A stretch of 64,000 nt of DNA from Lagenorhynchus albirostris (Eukaryota; Chordata; Mammalia; Artiodactyla; Delphinidae): positions 124,001 through 188,000 of the forward strand of contig NW_026783441.1 in NCBI RefSeq assembly GCF_949774975.1, given 5' to 3'. Below the pieces are notes generated by a model. The model worked only from the letters and a program-made list of their open reading frames with translations, was not told the DNA's origin and searched no databases. Positions within the stretch are counted from its first letter, which is position 1. Each line of letters starts with the position of its first letter. Of this stretch, positions 11,048 through 23,676 are shown one piece after another. A program made the translations under genes and the position numbers.

Positions 11048-12625
11048 CCAACCTTTGGGGTGGCTGTGTCTTTTTGATTTTAATTTCCCTAAGCTATAGG
11101 ACCATAAGTGGAAGTGCCCTAGGCTCTGTTGCTTTGTTTTTTAGATGTTTCAGGAAACACCATACACTTCTCCCGAGTGGCTGTTGGCAATTTACATCCC
11201 GCCCATCAGCATAACAAGGCTCCCAGTTCTCCATGGCCTGTCCTGCCTTTCTGGATTTTACACTTTTTTCAGATGGCCCTTTTGACCGGGGGGAAGTGAG
11301 ACTTCATTGTAGTGCAGATTTCCTTTGCAAGCTTGCTTGGTTGGCCAAAAAGGGCGTATGCGTTTTTTCCTGAATATATTCAGGAAAAAACGCATACGCC
11401 CTTTTTGGCCAAGTGCATCATTGTGGACGTTCTGCCTCTTTTCCTATGCTTTCAATGCAATTCCAGTCTACCTCCTGAAATCGGTTTCCTGCAATTCTGC
11501 CCCGCTTTCAAGTCCTCTTGGCAGCCTTACTTCAGTATATTTTTGGACGATAGCTGTCATTTATAACTCTGCAGGTTTGTGAATTACAGTGCCCCTGGGC
11601 TCCTTTCTTCAACTCGCTTTCTCGTGAGCTGGCCGCAACACCGCAGGATGGCTTCAGGCCCTAATCTGGTTCCGGCACGGCACGCTGAGCCTTTGGTTAA
11701 TTCCTCTTCCTGGTGGGAAATGAGAGTTAAATTTGCCCGTCCAGACACCTCCAGCTAGTCTCTCATTTTCTCCCTATTCCTGTTCATCTTCCGCAGAAAT
11801 TGCAAACTGGGCCAAACAGGAGGTTAAAGGCACTGACTCTCCAAGTCGGGAGAGTGTTAGTAAAGCGTCTGGAATGTTGCACCCGAGTACCAGGGGACGA
11901 AAACTGAGACATATTGGAACACGTCTCCCGATCACACGGTTGATCATACTCTGGGTTCCACATGCATGTTTTAGCTGAAGGAAGAATACCTTAAACCTGG
12001 AGAGTTGAGACCCGTGGAATGGGTACCATGCAATATGACTTCAAAGGGTCTTCATTTGCTCACCGAACCTCTCCAATCCTATCACTGCTGCGTTTATGCC
12101 CCTGTACACACGCTTGATTCTCTTTCAGAGACATAGCAATCCATAGGTTTTAAGATACTTCCTAGTCAGGTACACTCTTAGGCATTTAATATGGGGTGTT
12201 GAGTCCATTTCGTTGAGCAAGGAGTAGCTCTTGTCTATTCCATATTTGGCTTAAGGAACTTTATCTGTGCTCATTTCAATCTCTGGTTTTATGCAGCACC
12301 CCAACTCACCTTTCCCCTTAAGCAAGCATAAGTTGGGTTTCTAAATTTGAGACCCTGTTCTGTTTTGTAATTCTGTTCCTGTGTAGCCAAGTTTACATTC
12401 CGTGTATTAGTGATATCTTATGATGTTTCTTTTTCTGTGTGACTTATTTCAGTTAGAATCATCGTACCTGAATCCACTCATTATGCTGCTACGGGCCTGA
12501 TGACATAGATTTCATTGCTGAGTGATATTGCATTGTACGTAAGTACCACAACTTCTTTATCCATTTTTCACTTTCTGCGATATTGAACTTGTACCGTGAA
12601 CCAGGTTCTTGTAAACAGAGCCGTC
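11048..12625 (+). repeat. Satellite monomer 8 (1,578 bp), recombinant
   Basis: It equals unit 5 as far as 11926, then switches to a different haplotype ('gtctcccg', 'cttaaacc', 'ccatatttgg', 'ttgggtttct', 'catcgtacc'). Private changes lie at 12374 (a to t), 12528 (c to t) and 12598 (a to g). The palindrome at 11341-11412 is perfect. Confidence 0.95.
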
Positions 12626-14203
12626 CCAACCTTTGGGGTGGCTGTGTCTTTTTGATTTTAATTTCCCTAAGCTATAGGACCATAAGTGGAAATGCCCTAG
12701 GCTCTGTTGCTTTGTTTTTTAGATGTTTCAGGAAACACCATACACTTCTCCCGAGTGGCTGTTGGCAATTTACATCCCGCCCATCAGCATAACAAGGCTC
12801 CCAGTTCTCCATGGCCTGTCCTGCCTTTCTGGATTTTACACTTTTTTCAGATGGCCCTTTTGACCGGGGGGAAGTGAGACTTCATTGTAGTGCAGATTTC
12901 CTTTGCAAGCTTGCTTGGTTGGCCAAAAAGGGCGTATGCGTTTTTTCCTGAATATATTCAGGAAAAAACGCATACGCCCTTTTTGGCCAAGTGCATCATT
13001 GTGGACGTTCTGCCTCTTTTCCTATGCTTTCAATGCAATTCCAGTCTACCTCCTGAAATCGGTTTCCTGCAATTCTGCCCCGCTTTCAAGTCCTCTTGGC
13101 AGCCTTACTTCAGTATATTTTTGGACGATAGCTGTCATTTATAACTCTGCAGGTTTGTGAATTACAGTGCCCCTGGGCTCCTTTCTTCAACTCGCTTTCT
13201 CGTGAGCTGGCCGCAACACCGCAGGATGGCTTCAGGCCCTAATCTGGTTCCGGCACGGCACGCTGAGCCTTTGGTTAATTCCTCTTCCTGGTGGGAAATG
13301 AGAGTTAAATTTGCCCGTCCAGACACCTCCAGCTAGTCTCTCATTTTCTCCCTATTCCTGTTCATCTTCCGCAGAAATTGCAAACTGGGCCAAACAGGAG
13401 GTTAAAGGCACTGACTCTCCAAGTCGGGAGAGTGTTAGTAAAGCGTCTGGAATGTTGCACCCGAGTACCAGGGGACGAAAACTGAGACATATTGGAACAC
13501 GTCTACCGATCACACGGTTGATCATACTCTGGGTTCCACATGCATGTTTTAGCTGAAGGAAGAATACCTTCAACCTGGAGAGTTGAGACCCGTGGAATGG
13601 GTACCATGCAATATGACTTCAAAGGGTCTTCATTTGCTCACCGAACCTCTCCAATCCTATCACTGCTGCGTTTATGCCCCTGTACACACGCTTGATTCTC
13701 TTTCAGAGACATAGCAATCCATAGGTTTTAAGATACTTCCTAGTCAGGTACACTCTTAGGCATTTAATATGGGGTGTTGAGTCCATTTCGTTGAGCAAGG
13801 AGTAGCTCTTGTCTATTCCATGTTTGGCTTAAGGAACTTTATCTGTGCTCATTTCAATCTCTGGTTTTATGCAGCACCCCAACTCACCTTTCCCCCTAAG
13901 CAAGCATAAGTTGGTTTTCTAAATTTGAGACCCTGTTCTGTTTTGTAATTCAGTTCCTGTGTAGCCAAGGTTACATTCCGTGTATTAGTGATATCTTATG
14001 ATGTTTCTTTTCCTGTGTGACTTATTTCAGTTAGAATCATCATACCTGAATCCACTCATTATGCTGCTACGGGCCTGATGACATAGATTTCATTGCTGAG
14101 TGATACTGCATTGTACGTAAGTACCACAACTTCTTTAGACATTTTTCACTTTCTGCGATATTGAACTTGTACCGTAAACCAGGTTCTTGTAAACAGAGCC
14201 GTC
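12626..14203 (+). repeat. Satellite monomer 9 (1,578 bp)
   Basis: A private g to a change lies at 12692. It has 'cctgggctcc' and 'tcattttctccc' in the middle but 'ttttgtaattc' in the tail. The tail has 'tagacat' near 14137, shared only with unit 1. The palindrome at 12919-12990 is perfect. Confidence 0.95.
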
Positions 14204-15783
14204 CCAACCTTTGGGGTGGCTGTGTCTTTTTGATTTTAATTTCCCTAAGCTATAGGACCATAAGTGGAAGTGCCCTAGGCTCTGTTGCTTTGTTTTTTAG
14301 ATGTTTCAGGAAACACCATACACTTCTCCCGAGTGGCTGTTGGCAATTTACATCCCGCCCATCAGCATAACAAGGCTCCCAGTTCTCCATGGCCTGTCCT
14401 GCCTTTCTGGATTTTACACTTTTTGCAGATGGCCCTTTTGACCGGGGGGAAGTGAGACTTCATTGTAGTGCAGATTTCCTTTGCAACCTTGCTTGGTTGG
14501 CCAAAAAGGGCGTATGCGTTTTTTCCTGAATATATTCAGGAAAAAACGCATACGCCCTTTTTGGCCAAGTGCATCATTGTGGACGTTCTGCCTCTTTTCC
14601 TATGCTTTCAATGCAATTCCAGTCTACCTCCTGAAATCGGTTTCCTGCAATTCTGCCCCGCTTTCAAGTCCTCTTGGCAGCCTTACTTCAGTATATTTTT
14701 GGACGATAGCTGTCATTTATAACTCTGCAGGTTTGTGAATTACAGTGCCCCTGAGCTCCTTTCTTCAACTCGCTTTCTCGTGAGCTGGCCGCAACACCGC
14801 AGGATGGCTTCAGGCCCTAATCTGGTTCCGGCACGGCACGCTGAGCCTTTGGTTAATTCCTCTTCCTGGTGGGAAATGAGAGTTAAATTTGCCCGTCCAG
14901 ACACCTCCAGCTAGTGTGTCATTGGTTCTCCCTATTCCTGTTCATCTTCCGCAGAAATTGCAAACTGGGCCAAACAGGAGGTTAAAGGCACTGACTCTCC
15001 AAGTCGGGAGAGTGTTAGTAAAGCGTCTGGAATGTTGCACCCGAGTACCAGGGGACGAAAACTGAGACATATTGGAACACGTCTCCCGATCACACGGTTG
15101 ATCATACTCTGGGTTCCACATGCATGTTTTAGCTGAAGGAAGAATACCTTAAACCTGGAGAGTTGAGACCCGTGGAATGGGTACCATGCAATATGACTTC
15201 AAAGGGTCTTCATTTGCTCACCGAACCTCTCCAATCCTATCACTGCTGCGTTTATGCCCCTGTACACACGCTTGATTCTCTTTCAGAGACATAGCAATCC
15301 ATAGGTTTTAAGATACTTCCTAGTCAGGTACACTCTTAGGCATTTAATATGGGGTGTTGAGTCCATTTCGTTGAGCAAGGAGTAGCTCTTGTCTATTCCA
15401 TGTTTGGCTTAAGGAACTTTATCTGTGCTCATTTCAATCTCTGGTTTTATGCAGCACCCCAACTCACCTTTCCCCCTAAGCAAGCATAAGTTGGTTTTCT
15501 AAATTTGAGACCCTGTTCTGTTTTGGAATTCAGTTCCTGTGTAGCCAAGGTTACATTCCGTGTATTAGTGATATCTTATGATGTTTCTTTTCCTGTGTGA
15601 CTTATTTCAGTTAGAATCATCATACCTGAATCCACTCATTATGCTGCTACGGGCCTGATGACATAGATTTCATTGCTGAGTGATACTGCATTGTACGTAA
15701 GTACCACAACTTCTTTATCCATTTTTCACTTTCTGCGATATTGAACTTGTACCGTAAACCAGGTTCTTGTAAACAGAGCCGTC
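14204..15783 (+). repeat. Satellite monomer 10 (1,580 bp), twin of monomer 2
   Basis: It carries the 'caacctt' HindIII-loss variant and the same tail markers as unit 2. One difference seen is c to g at 14916. The palindrome at 14497-14568 is perfect. Confidence 0.95.
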
Positions 15784-17361
15784 CCAACCTTTGGGGTGGC
15801 TGTGTCTTTTTGATTTTAATTTCCCTAAGCTATAGGACCATAAGTGGAAGTGCCCTAGGCTCTGTTGCTTTGTTTTTTAGATGTTTCAGGAAACACCATA
15901 CACTTCTCCCGAGTGGCTGTTGGCAATTGACATCCCGCCCATCAGCATAACAAGGCTCCCAGTTCTCCATGGCCTGGCCTGCCTTTCTGGATTTTACACT
16001 TTTTGCAGATGGCCCTTTTGACCGGGGGGAAGTGAGACTTCATTGTAGTGCAGATTTCCTTTGCAAGCTTGCTTGGTTGGCCAAAAAGGGCGTATGCGTT
16101 TTTTCCTGAATATATTCAGGAAAAAACGCATACGCCCTTTTTGACCAAGTGCATCATTGTGGACGTTCTGCCTCTTTTCCTATGCTTTCAATGCAATTCC
16201 AGTCTACCTCCTGAAATCGGTTTCCTGCAATTCTGCCCCGCTTTCAAGTCCTCTTGGCAGCCTTACTTCAGTATATTTTTGGACGATAGCTGTCATTTAT
16301 AACTCTGCAGGTTTGTGAATTACAGTGCCCCTGAGCTCCTTTCTTCAACTCGCTTTCTCGTGAGCTGGCCGCAACACCGCAGGATGGCTTCAGGCCCTAA
16401 TCTGGTTCCGGCACGGCACGCTGAGCCTTTGGTTAATTCCTCTTCCTGGTGGGAAATGAGAGTTAAATTTGCCCGTCCAGACACCTCCAGCTAGTCTGTC
16501 ATTGGTTCTCCCTATTCCTGTTCATCTTCCGCAGAAATTGCAAACTGGGCCAAACAGGAGGTTAAAGGCACTGACTCTCCAAGTCGGGAGAGTGTTAGTA
16601 AAGCGTCTGGAATGTTGCACCCGAGTACCAGGGGACGAAAACTGAGACATATTGGAACACGTCTACCGATCACACGGTTGATCATACTCTGGGTTCCACA
16701 TGCATGTTTTAGCTGAAGGAAGAATACCTTCAACCTGGAGAGTTGAGACCCGTGGAATGGGTACCATGCAATATGACTTCAAAGGGTCTTCATTTGCTCA
16801 CCGAACCTCTCCAATCCTATCACTGCTGCGTTTATGCCCCTGTACACACGCTTGATTCTCTTTCAGAGACATAGCAATCCATAGGTTTTAAGATACTTCC
16901 TAGTCAGGTACACTCTTAGGCATTTAATATGGGGTGTTGAGTCCATTTCGTTGAGCAAGGAGTAGCTCTTGTCTATTCCATATTTGGCTTAAGGAACTTT
17001 ATCTGTGCTCATTTCAATCTCTGGTTTTATGCAGCACCCCAACTCACCTTTCCCCTTAAGCAAGCATAAGTTGGGTTTCTAAATTTGAGACCCTGTTCTG
17101 TTTTGTAATTCAGTTCCTGTGTAGCCAAGTTTACATTCCGTGTATTAGTGATATCTTATGATGTTTCTTTTTCTGTGTGACATTTCAGTTAGAATCATCA
17201 TACCTGAATCCACTCATTATGCTGCTACGGGCCTGATGACATAGATTTCATTGCTGAGTGATACTGCATTGTACGTAAGTACCACAACTTCTTTATCCAT
17301 TTTTCACTTTCTGTGATATTGAACTTGTACCGTAAACCAGGTTCTTGTAAACAGAGCCGTC
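15784..17361 (+). repeat. Satellite monomer 11 (1,578 bp), twin of monomers 3 and 6
   Basis: The palindrome at 16077-16148 has the g to a change at 16144. The copy also has 'ggcctggcctgcc', the 'gtgacatttcag' deletion and the 'ctgtgatattg' tail. Confidence 0.95.
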
Positions 17362-18939
17362 CCAACCTTTGGGGTGGCTGTGTCTTTTTGATTTTAATTT
17401 CCCTAAGCTATAGGACCATAAGTGGAAGTGCCCTAGGCTCTGTTGCTTTGTTTTTTAGATGTTTCAGGAAACACCATACACTTCTCCCGAGTGGCTGTTG
17501 GCAATTGACATCCCGCCCATCAGCATAACAAGGCTCCCAGTTCTCCATGGCCTGTCCTGCCTTTCTGGATTTTACACTTTTTGCAGATGGCCCTTTTGAC
17601 CGGGGGGAAGTGAGACTTCATTGTAGTGCAGATTTCCTTTGCAAGCTTGCTTGGTTGGCCAAAAAGGGCGTATGCGTTTTTTCCTGAATATATTCAGGAA
17701 AAATCGCATACGCCCTTTTTGGCCAAGTGCATCATTGTGGACGTTCTGCCTCTTTTCCTATGCTTTCAATGCAATTCCAGTCTACCTCCTGAAATCGGTT
17801 TCCTGCAATTCTGCCCCGCTTTCAAGTCCTCTTGGCAGCCTTACTTCAGTATATTTTTGGACGATAGCTGTCATTTATAACTCTGCAGGTTTGTGAATTA
17901 CAGTGCCCCTGGGCTCCTTTCTTCAACTCGCTTTCTCGTGAGCTGGCCGCAACACCGCAGGATGGCTTCAGGCCCTAATCTGGTTCCGGCACGGCACGCT
18001 GAGCCTTTGGTTAATTCCTCTTCCTGGTGGGAAATGAGAGTTAAATTTGCCCGTCCAGACACCTCCAGCTAGTCTCTCATTTTCTCCCTATTCCTGTTCA
18101 TCTTCCGCAGAAATTGCAAACTGGGCCAAACAGGAGGTTAAAGGCACTGACTCTCCAAGTCGGGAGAGTGTTAGTAAAGCGTCTGGAATGTTGCACCCGA
18201 GTACCAGGGGACGAAAACTGAGACATATTGGAACACGTCTACCGATCACACGGTTGATCATACTCTGGGTTCCACATGCATGTTTTAGCTGAAGGAAGAA
18301 TACCTTCAACCTGGAGAGTTGAGACCCGTGGAATGGGTACCATGCAATATGACTTCAAAGGGTCTTCATTTGCTCACCGAACCTCTCCAATCCTATCACT
18401 GCTGCGTTTATGCCCCTGTACACACGCTTGATTCTCTTTCAGAGACATAGCAATCCATAGGTTTTAAGATACTTCCTAGTCAGGTACACTCTTAGGCATT
18501 TAATATGGGGTGTTGAGTCCATTTCGTTGAGCAAGGAGTAGCTCTTGTCTATTCCATGTTTGGCTTAAGGAACTTTATCTGTGCTCATTTCAATCTCTGG
18601 TTTTATGCAGCACCCCAACTCACCTTTCCCCCTAAGCAAGCATAAGTTGGTTTTCTAAATTTGAGACCCTGTTCTGTTTTGGAATTCAGTTCCTGTGTAG
18701 CCAAGGTTACATTCCGTGTATTAGTGATATCTTATGATGTTTCTTTTCCTGTGTGACTTATTTCAGTTAGAATCATCATACCTGAATCCACTCATTATGC
18801 TGCTACGGGCCTGATGACATAGATTTCATTGCTGAGTGATACTGCATTGTACGTAAGTACCACAACTTCTTTATCCATTTTTCACTTTCTGCGATATTGA
18901 ACTTGTACCGTAAACCAGGTTCTTGTAAACAGAGCCGTC
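17362..18939 (+). repeat. Satellite monomer 12 (1,578 bp), twin of monomers 4 and 7
   Basis: The palindrome at 17655-17726 has a to t at 17704. The copy matches unit 4 until 18893, where it has 'ctgcgatattg' in place of 'ctgcaatattg'. Confidence 0.95.
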
Positions 18940-20517
18940 CCAACCTTTGGGGTGGCTGTGTCTTTTTGATTTTAATTTCCCTAAGCTATAGGACCATAAG
19001 TGGAAGTGCCCTAGGCTCTGTTGCTTTGTTTTTTAGATGTTTCAGGAAACACCATACACTTCTCCCGAGTGGCTGTTGGCAATTGACATCCCGCCCATCA
19101 GCATAACAAGGCTCCCAGTTCTCCATGGCCTGGCCTGCCTTTCTGGATTTTACACTTTTTGCAGATGGCCCTTTTGACCGGGGGGAAGTGAGACTTCATT
19201 GTAGTGCAGATTTCCTTTGCAAGCTTGCTTGGTTGGCCAAAAAGGGCGTATGCGTTTTTTCCTGAATATATTCAGGAAAAAACGCATACGCCCTTTTTGG
19301 CCAAGTGCATCATTGTGGACGTTCTGCCTCTTTTCCTATGCTTTCAATGCAATTCCAGTCTACCTCCTGAAATCGGTTTCCTGCAATTCTGCCCCGCTTT
19401 CAAGTCCTCTTGGCAGCCTTACTTCAGTATATTTTTGGACGATAGCTGTCATTTATAACTCTGCAGGTTTGTGAATTACAGTGCCCCTGGGCTCCTTTCT
19501 TCAACTCGCTTTCTCGTGAGCTGGCCGCAACACCGCAGGATGGCTTCAGGCCCTAATCTGGTTCCGGCACGGCACGCTGAGCCTTTGGTTAATTCCTCTT
19601 CCTGGTGGGAAATGAGAGTTAAATTTGCCCGTCCAGACACCTCCAGCTAGTCTCTCATTTTCTCCCTATTCCTGTTCATCTTCCGCAGAAATTGCAAACT
19701 GGGCCAAACAGGAGGTTAAAGGCACTGACTCTCCAAGTCGGGAGAGTGTTAGTAAAGCGTCTGGAATGTTGCACCCGAGTACCAGGGGACGAAAACTGAG
19801 ACATATTGGAACACGTCTACCGATCACACGGTTGATCATACTCTGGGTTCCACATGCATGTTTTAGCTGAAGGAAGAATACCTTCAACCTGGAGAGTTGA
19901 GACCCGTGGAATGGGTACCATGCAATATGACTTCAAAGGGTCTTCATTTGCTCACCGAACCTCTCCAATCCTATCACTGCTGCGTTTATGCCCCTGTACA
20001 CACGCTTGATTCTCTTTCAGAGACATAGCAATCCATAGGTTTTAAGATACTTCCTAGTCAGGTACACTCTTAGGCATTTAATATGGGGTGTTGAGTCCAT
20101 TTCGTTGAGCAAGGAGTAGCTCTTGTCTATTCCATGTTTGGCTTAAGGAACTTTATCTGTGCTCATTTCAATCTCTGGTTTTATGCAGCACCCCAACTCA
20201 CCTTTCCCCCTAAGCAAGCATAAGTTGGTTTTCTAAATTTGAGACCCTGTTCTGTTTTGGAATTCAGTTCCTGTGTAGCCAAGGTTACATTCCGTGTATT
20301 AGTGATATCTTATGATGTTTCTTTTCCTGTGTGACTTATTTCAGTTAGAATCATCATACCTGAATCCACTCATTATGCTGCTACGGGCCTGATGACATAG
20401 ATTTCATTGCTGAGTGATACTGCATTGTACGTAAGTACCACAACTTCTTTATCCATTTTTCACTTTCTGCGATATTGAACTTGTACCGTAAACCAGGTTC
20501 TTGTAAACAGAGCCGTC
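18940..20517 (+). repeat. Satellite monomer 13 (1,578 bp), mosaic
   Basis: The first part resembles units 3 and 6 ('gcaattgaca', 'ggcctggcctgcc', 'tttttgcag') but has an intact palindrome at 19233-19304. The rest resembles units 4 and 5 ('cctgggctcc', 'tcattttctccc', 'gtctaccg'). It looks like a conversion or exchange product. Confidence 0.95.
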
Positions 20518-22097
20518 CCAACCTTTGGGGTGGCTGTGTCTTTTTGATTTTAATTTCCCTAAGCTATAGGACCATAAGTGGAAGTGCCCTAGGCTCTGTT
20601 GCTTTGTTTTTTAGATGTTTCAGGAAACACCATACACTTCTCCCGAGTGGCTGTTGGCAATTTACATCCCGCCCATCAGCATAACAAGGCTCCCAGTTCT
20701 CCATGGCCTGTCCTGGCTTTCTGGATTTTACACTTTTTGCAGATGGCCCTTTTGACTGGGGGGAAGTGAGACTTCATTGTAGTGCAGATTTCCTTTGCAA
20801 GCTTGCTTGGTTGGCCAAAAAGGGCGTATGCGTTTTTTCCTGAATATATTCAGGAAAAAACGCATACGCCCTTTTTGACCAAGTGCATCATTGTGGACGT
20901 TCTGCCTCTTTTCCTATGCTTTCAATGCAATTCCAGTCTACCTCCTGAAATCGGTTTCCTGCAATTCTGCCCCGCTTTCAAGTCCTCTTGGCAGCCTTAC
21001 TTCAGTATATTTTTGGACGATAGCTGTCATTTATAACTCTGCAGGTTTGTGAATTACAGTGCCCCTGAGCTCCTTTCTTCAACTCGCTTTCTCGTGAGCT
21101 GGCCGCAACACCGCAGGATGGCTTCAGGCCCTAATCTGGTTCCGGCACGGCACGCTGAGCCTTTGGTTAATTCCTCTTCCTGGTGGGAAATGAGAGTTAA
21201 ATTTGCCCGTCCAGACACCTCCAGCTAGTCTGTCATTGGTTCTCCCTATTCCTGTTCATCTTCCGCAGAAATTGCAAACTGGGCCAAACAGGAGGTTAAA
21301 GGCACTGACTCTCCAAGTCGGGAGAGTGTTAGTAAAGCGTCTGGAATGTTGCACCCGAGTACCAGGGGACGAAAACTGACACATATTGGAACACGTCTCC
21401 CGATCACACGGTTGATCATACTCTGGGTTCCACATGCATGTTTTAGCTGAAGGAAGAATACCTTCAACCTGGAGAGTTGAGACCCGTGGAATGGGTACCA
21501 TGCAATATGACTTCAAAGGGTCTTCATTTGCTCACCGAACCTCTCCAATCCTATCACTGCTGCGTTTATGCCCCTGTACACACGCTTGATTCTCTTTCAG
21601 AGACATAGCAATCCATAGGTTTTAAGATACTTCCTAGTCAGGTACACTCTTAGGCATTTAATATGGGGTGTTGAGTCCATTTCGTTGAGCAAGGAGTAGC
21701 TCTTGTCTATTCCATATTTGGCTTAAGGAACTTTATCTGTGCTCATTTCAATCTCTGGTTTTATGCAGCACCCCAACTCACCTTTCCCCTTAAGCAAGCA
21801 TAAGTTGGGTTTCTAAATTTGAGACCCTGTTCTGTTTTGTAATTCAGTTCCTGTGTAGCCAAGTTTACATTCCGTGTATTAGTGATATCTTATGATGTTT
21901 CTTTTTCTGTGTGACTTATTTCAGTTAGAATCATCGTACTTGAATCCACTCATTATGCTGCTACGGGCCTGATGACATAGATTTCATTGCTGAGTGATAC
22001 TGCATTGTACGTAAGTACCACAACTTCTTTATCCATTTTTCACTTTCTGCGATATTGAACTTGTACCGTAAACCAGGTTCTTGTAAACAGAGCCGTC
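20518..22097 (+). repeat. Satellite monomer 14 (1,580 bp), start of the 'gacacat' zone
   Basis: From here the 'gacacat' form (near 21379) replaces 'gagacat', except in unit 39. The palindrome at 20811-20882 has g to a at 20878. Private changes include 'cctggctttc' near 20713 and c to t at 20757. The tail has 'atcgtacttg' near 21934. Confidence 0.95.
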
Positions 22098-23676
22098 CCA
22101 ACCTTTGGGGTGGCTGTGTCTTTTGATTTTAATTTCCCTAAGCTATAGGACCATAAGTGGAAGTGCCCTAGGCTCTGTTGCTTTGTCTTTTAGATGTTTC
22201 AGGAAACACCATACACTTCTCCCGAGTGGCTGTTGGCAATTGACATCCCGCCCATCAGCATAACAAGGCTCCCAGTTCTCCATGGCCTGTCCTGCCTTTC
22301 TGGATTTTACACTTTTTTCATATGGCCCTTTTGACCGGGGGGAAGTGAGACTTCATTGTAGTGCAGATTTCCTTTGCAAGCTTGCTTGGTTGGCCAAAAA
22401 GGGCGTATGCGTTTTTTCCTGAATATATTCAGGAAAAAACGCATACGCCCTTTTTGGCCAAGTGCATCATTGTGGACGTTCTGCCTCTTTTCCTATGCTT
22501 CCAATGCAATTCCAGTCTACCTCCTGAAATCGGTTTCCTGCAATTCTGCCCCGCTTTCAAGTCCTCTTGGCAGCCTTACTTCAGTATATTTTTGGACGAT
22601 AGCTGTCATTTATAACTCTGCAGGTTTGTGAATTACAGTGCCCCTGAGTTCCTTTCTTCAACTCGCTTTCTCGTGAGCTGGCCGCAACACCGCAGGATGG
22701 CTTCAGGCCCTAATCTGGTTCCGGCACGGCACGCTGAGCCTTTGGTTAATTCCTCTTCCTGGTGGGAAATGAGAGTTAAATTTGCCCGTCCAGACACCTC
22801 CAGCTAGTCTGTCATTGGTTCTCCCTATTCCTGTTCATCTTCCGCAGAAATTGCAAACTGGGCCAAACAGGAGGTTAAAGGCACTGACTCTCCAAGTCGG
22901 GAGAGTGTTAGTAAAGCGTCTGGAATGTTGCACCCGAGTACCAGGGGACGAAAACTGACACATATTGGAACACGTCTCCCGATCACACGGTTGATCATAC
23001 TCTGGGTTCCACATGCATGTTTTAGCTGAAGGAAGAATACCTTCAACCTGGAGAGTTGAGACCCGTGGAATGGGTACCATGCAATATGACTTCACAGGGT
23101 CTTCATTTGCTCACTGAACCTCTCCAATCCTATCACTGCTGCGTTTATGCCCCTGTACACACGCTTGATTCTCTTTCACAGACATAGCAATCCATAGGTT
23201 TTAAGATACTTCCTAGTCAGGTATATTCTTAGGTGTTTAATATGGGGTGTTGAGTCCATTTCGTTGAGCAAGGAGTAGCTCTTGTCTATTCCATATTTGG
23301 CTTAAGGAACTTTATCTGTGCTCATTTCAATCTCTGGTTTTATGCAGCACCCCAACTCACCTTTCCCCTTAAGCAAGCATAAGTTGGTTTTCTAAATTTG
23401 AGACCCTGTTCTGTTTTGTAATTCAGTTCCTGTGTAGCCAAGGTTACATTCCGTGTATTAGTGATATCTTATGATGTTTCTGTTTCTGTGTGACTTATTT
23501 CAGTTAGAATCATCATACCTGAATCCACTCATTATGCTGCTACGGGCCTGATGACATAGATTTCATTGCTGAGTGATACTGCATTGTACGTAAGTACCAC
23601 AACTTCTTTATCCATTTTTCACTTTCTGCGATATTGAACTTGTACCGTAAACCAGATTCTTGTAAACAGAGCCGTC
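22098..23676 (+). repeat. Satellite monomer 15 (1,579 bp)
   Basis: It lacks one t in 'gtcttttgatt' near 22120. Changes lie at 22187 (t to c), 22321 (g to t) and 22501 (t to c). The tail haplotype has 'cttcacaggg', 'cactgaacc', 'tttcacagac' and 'tattcttaggtgttt' (from 23223). The palindrome at 22390-22461 is perfect. Confidence 0.95.

Larger units (their letters stand above)
2526..11926 (+). repeat. Tandem duplication of a three-monomer block (4,734 bp)
   Basis: Positions 2526-7192 match 7260-11926 at all the markers I checked: palindrome variants A and B, the 2-bp deletions, 'ctgtgatattg', 'ctgcaatattg' and 'cctgggctcc'. The match ends on the left at 2525 (a) against 7259 (c), and on the right at 7193 (a) against 11927 (c). 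Units 3-4-5 therefore correspond to units 6-7-8. Confidence 0.9.
14026..18892 (+). repeat. Near-copy of 1400-6266, displaced by 12,626 bp
   Basis: Units 10-12 and the end of unit 9 repeat units 2-4 and the end of unit 1. Shared rare markers are 'tagacat' (near 1511 and 14137), 'caacctt', and palindrome variants A and B in the same order. The match ends at 6267 (a) against 18893 (g). One internal difference seen is 14916. Confidence 0.88.

Noticed and set aside
21246..21516. Recurrent minus-strand open frames of 73-86 codons
   Set aside because: The two frames overlap, appear or vanish with single-base variants between units, and have no recognisable domain.
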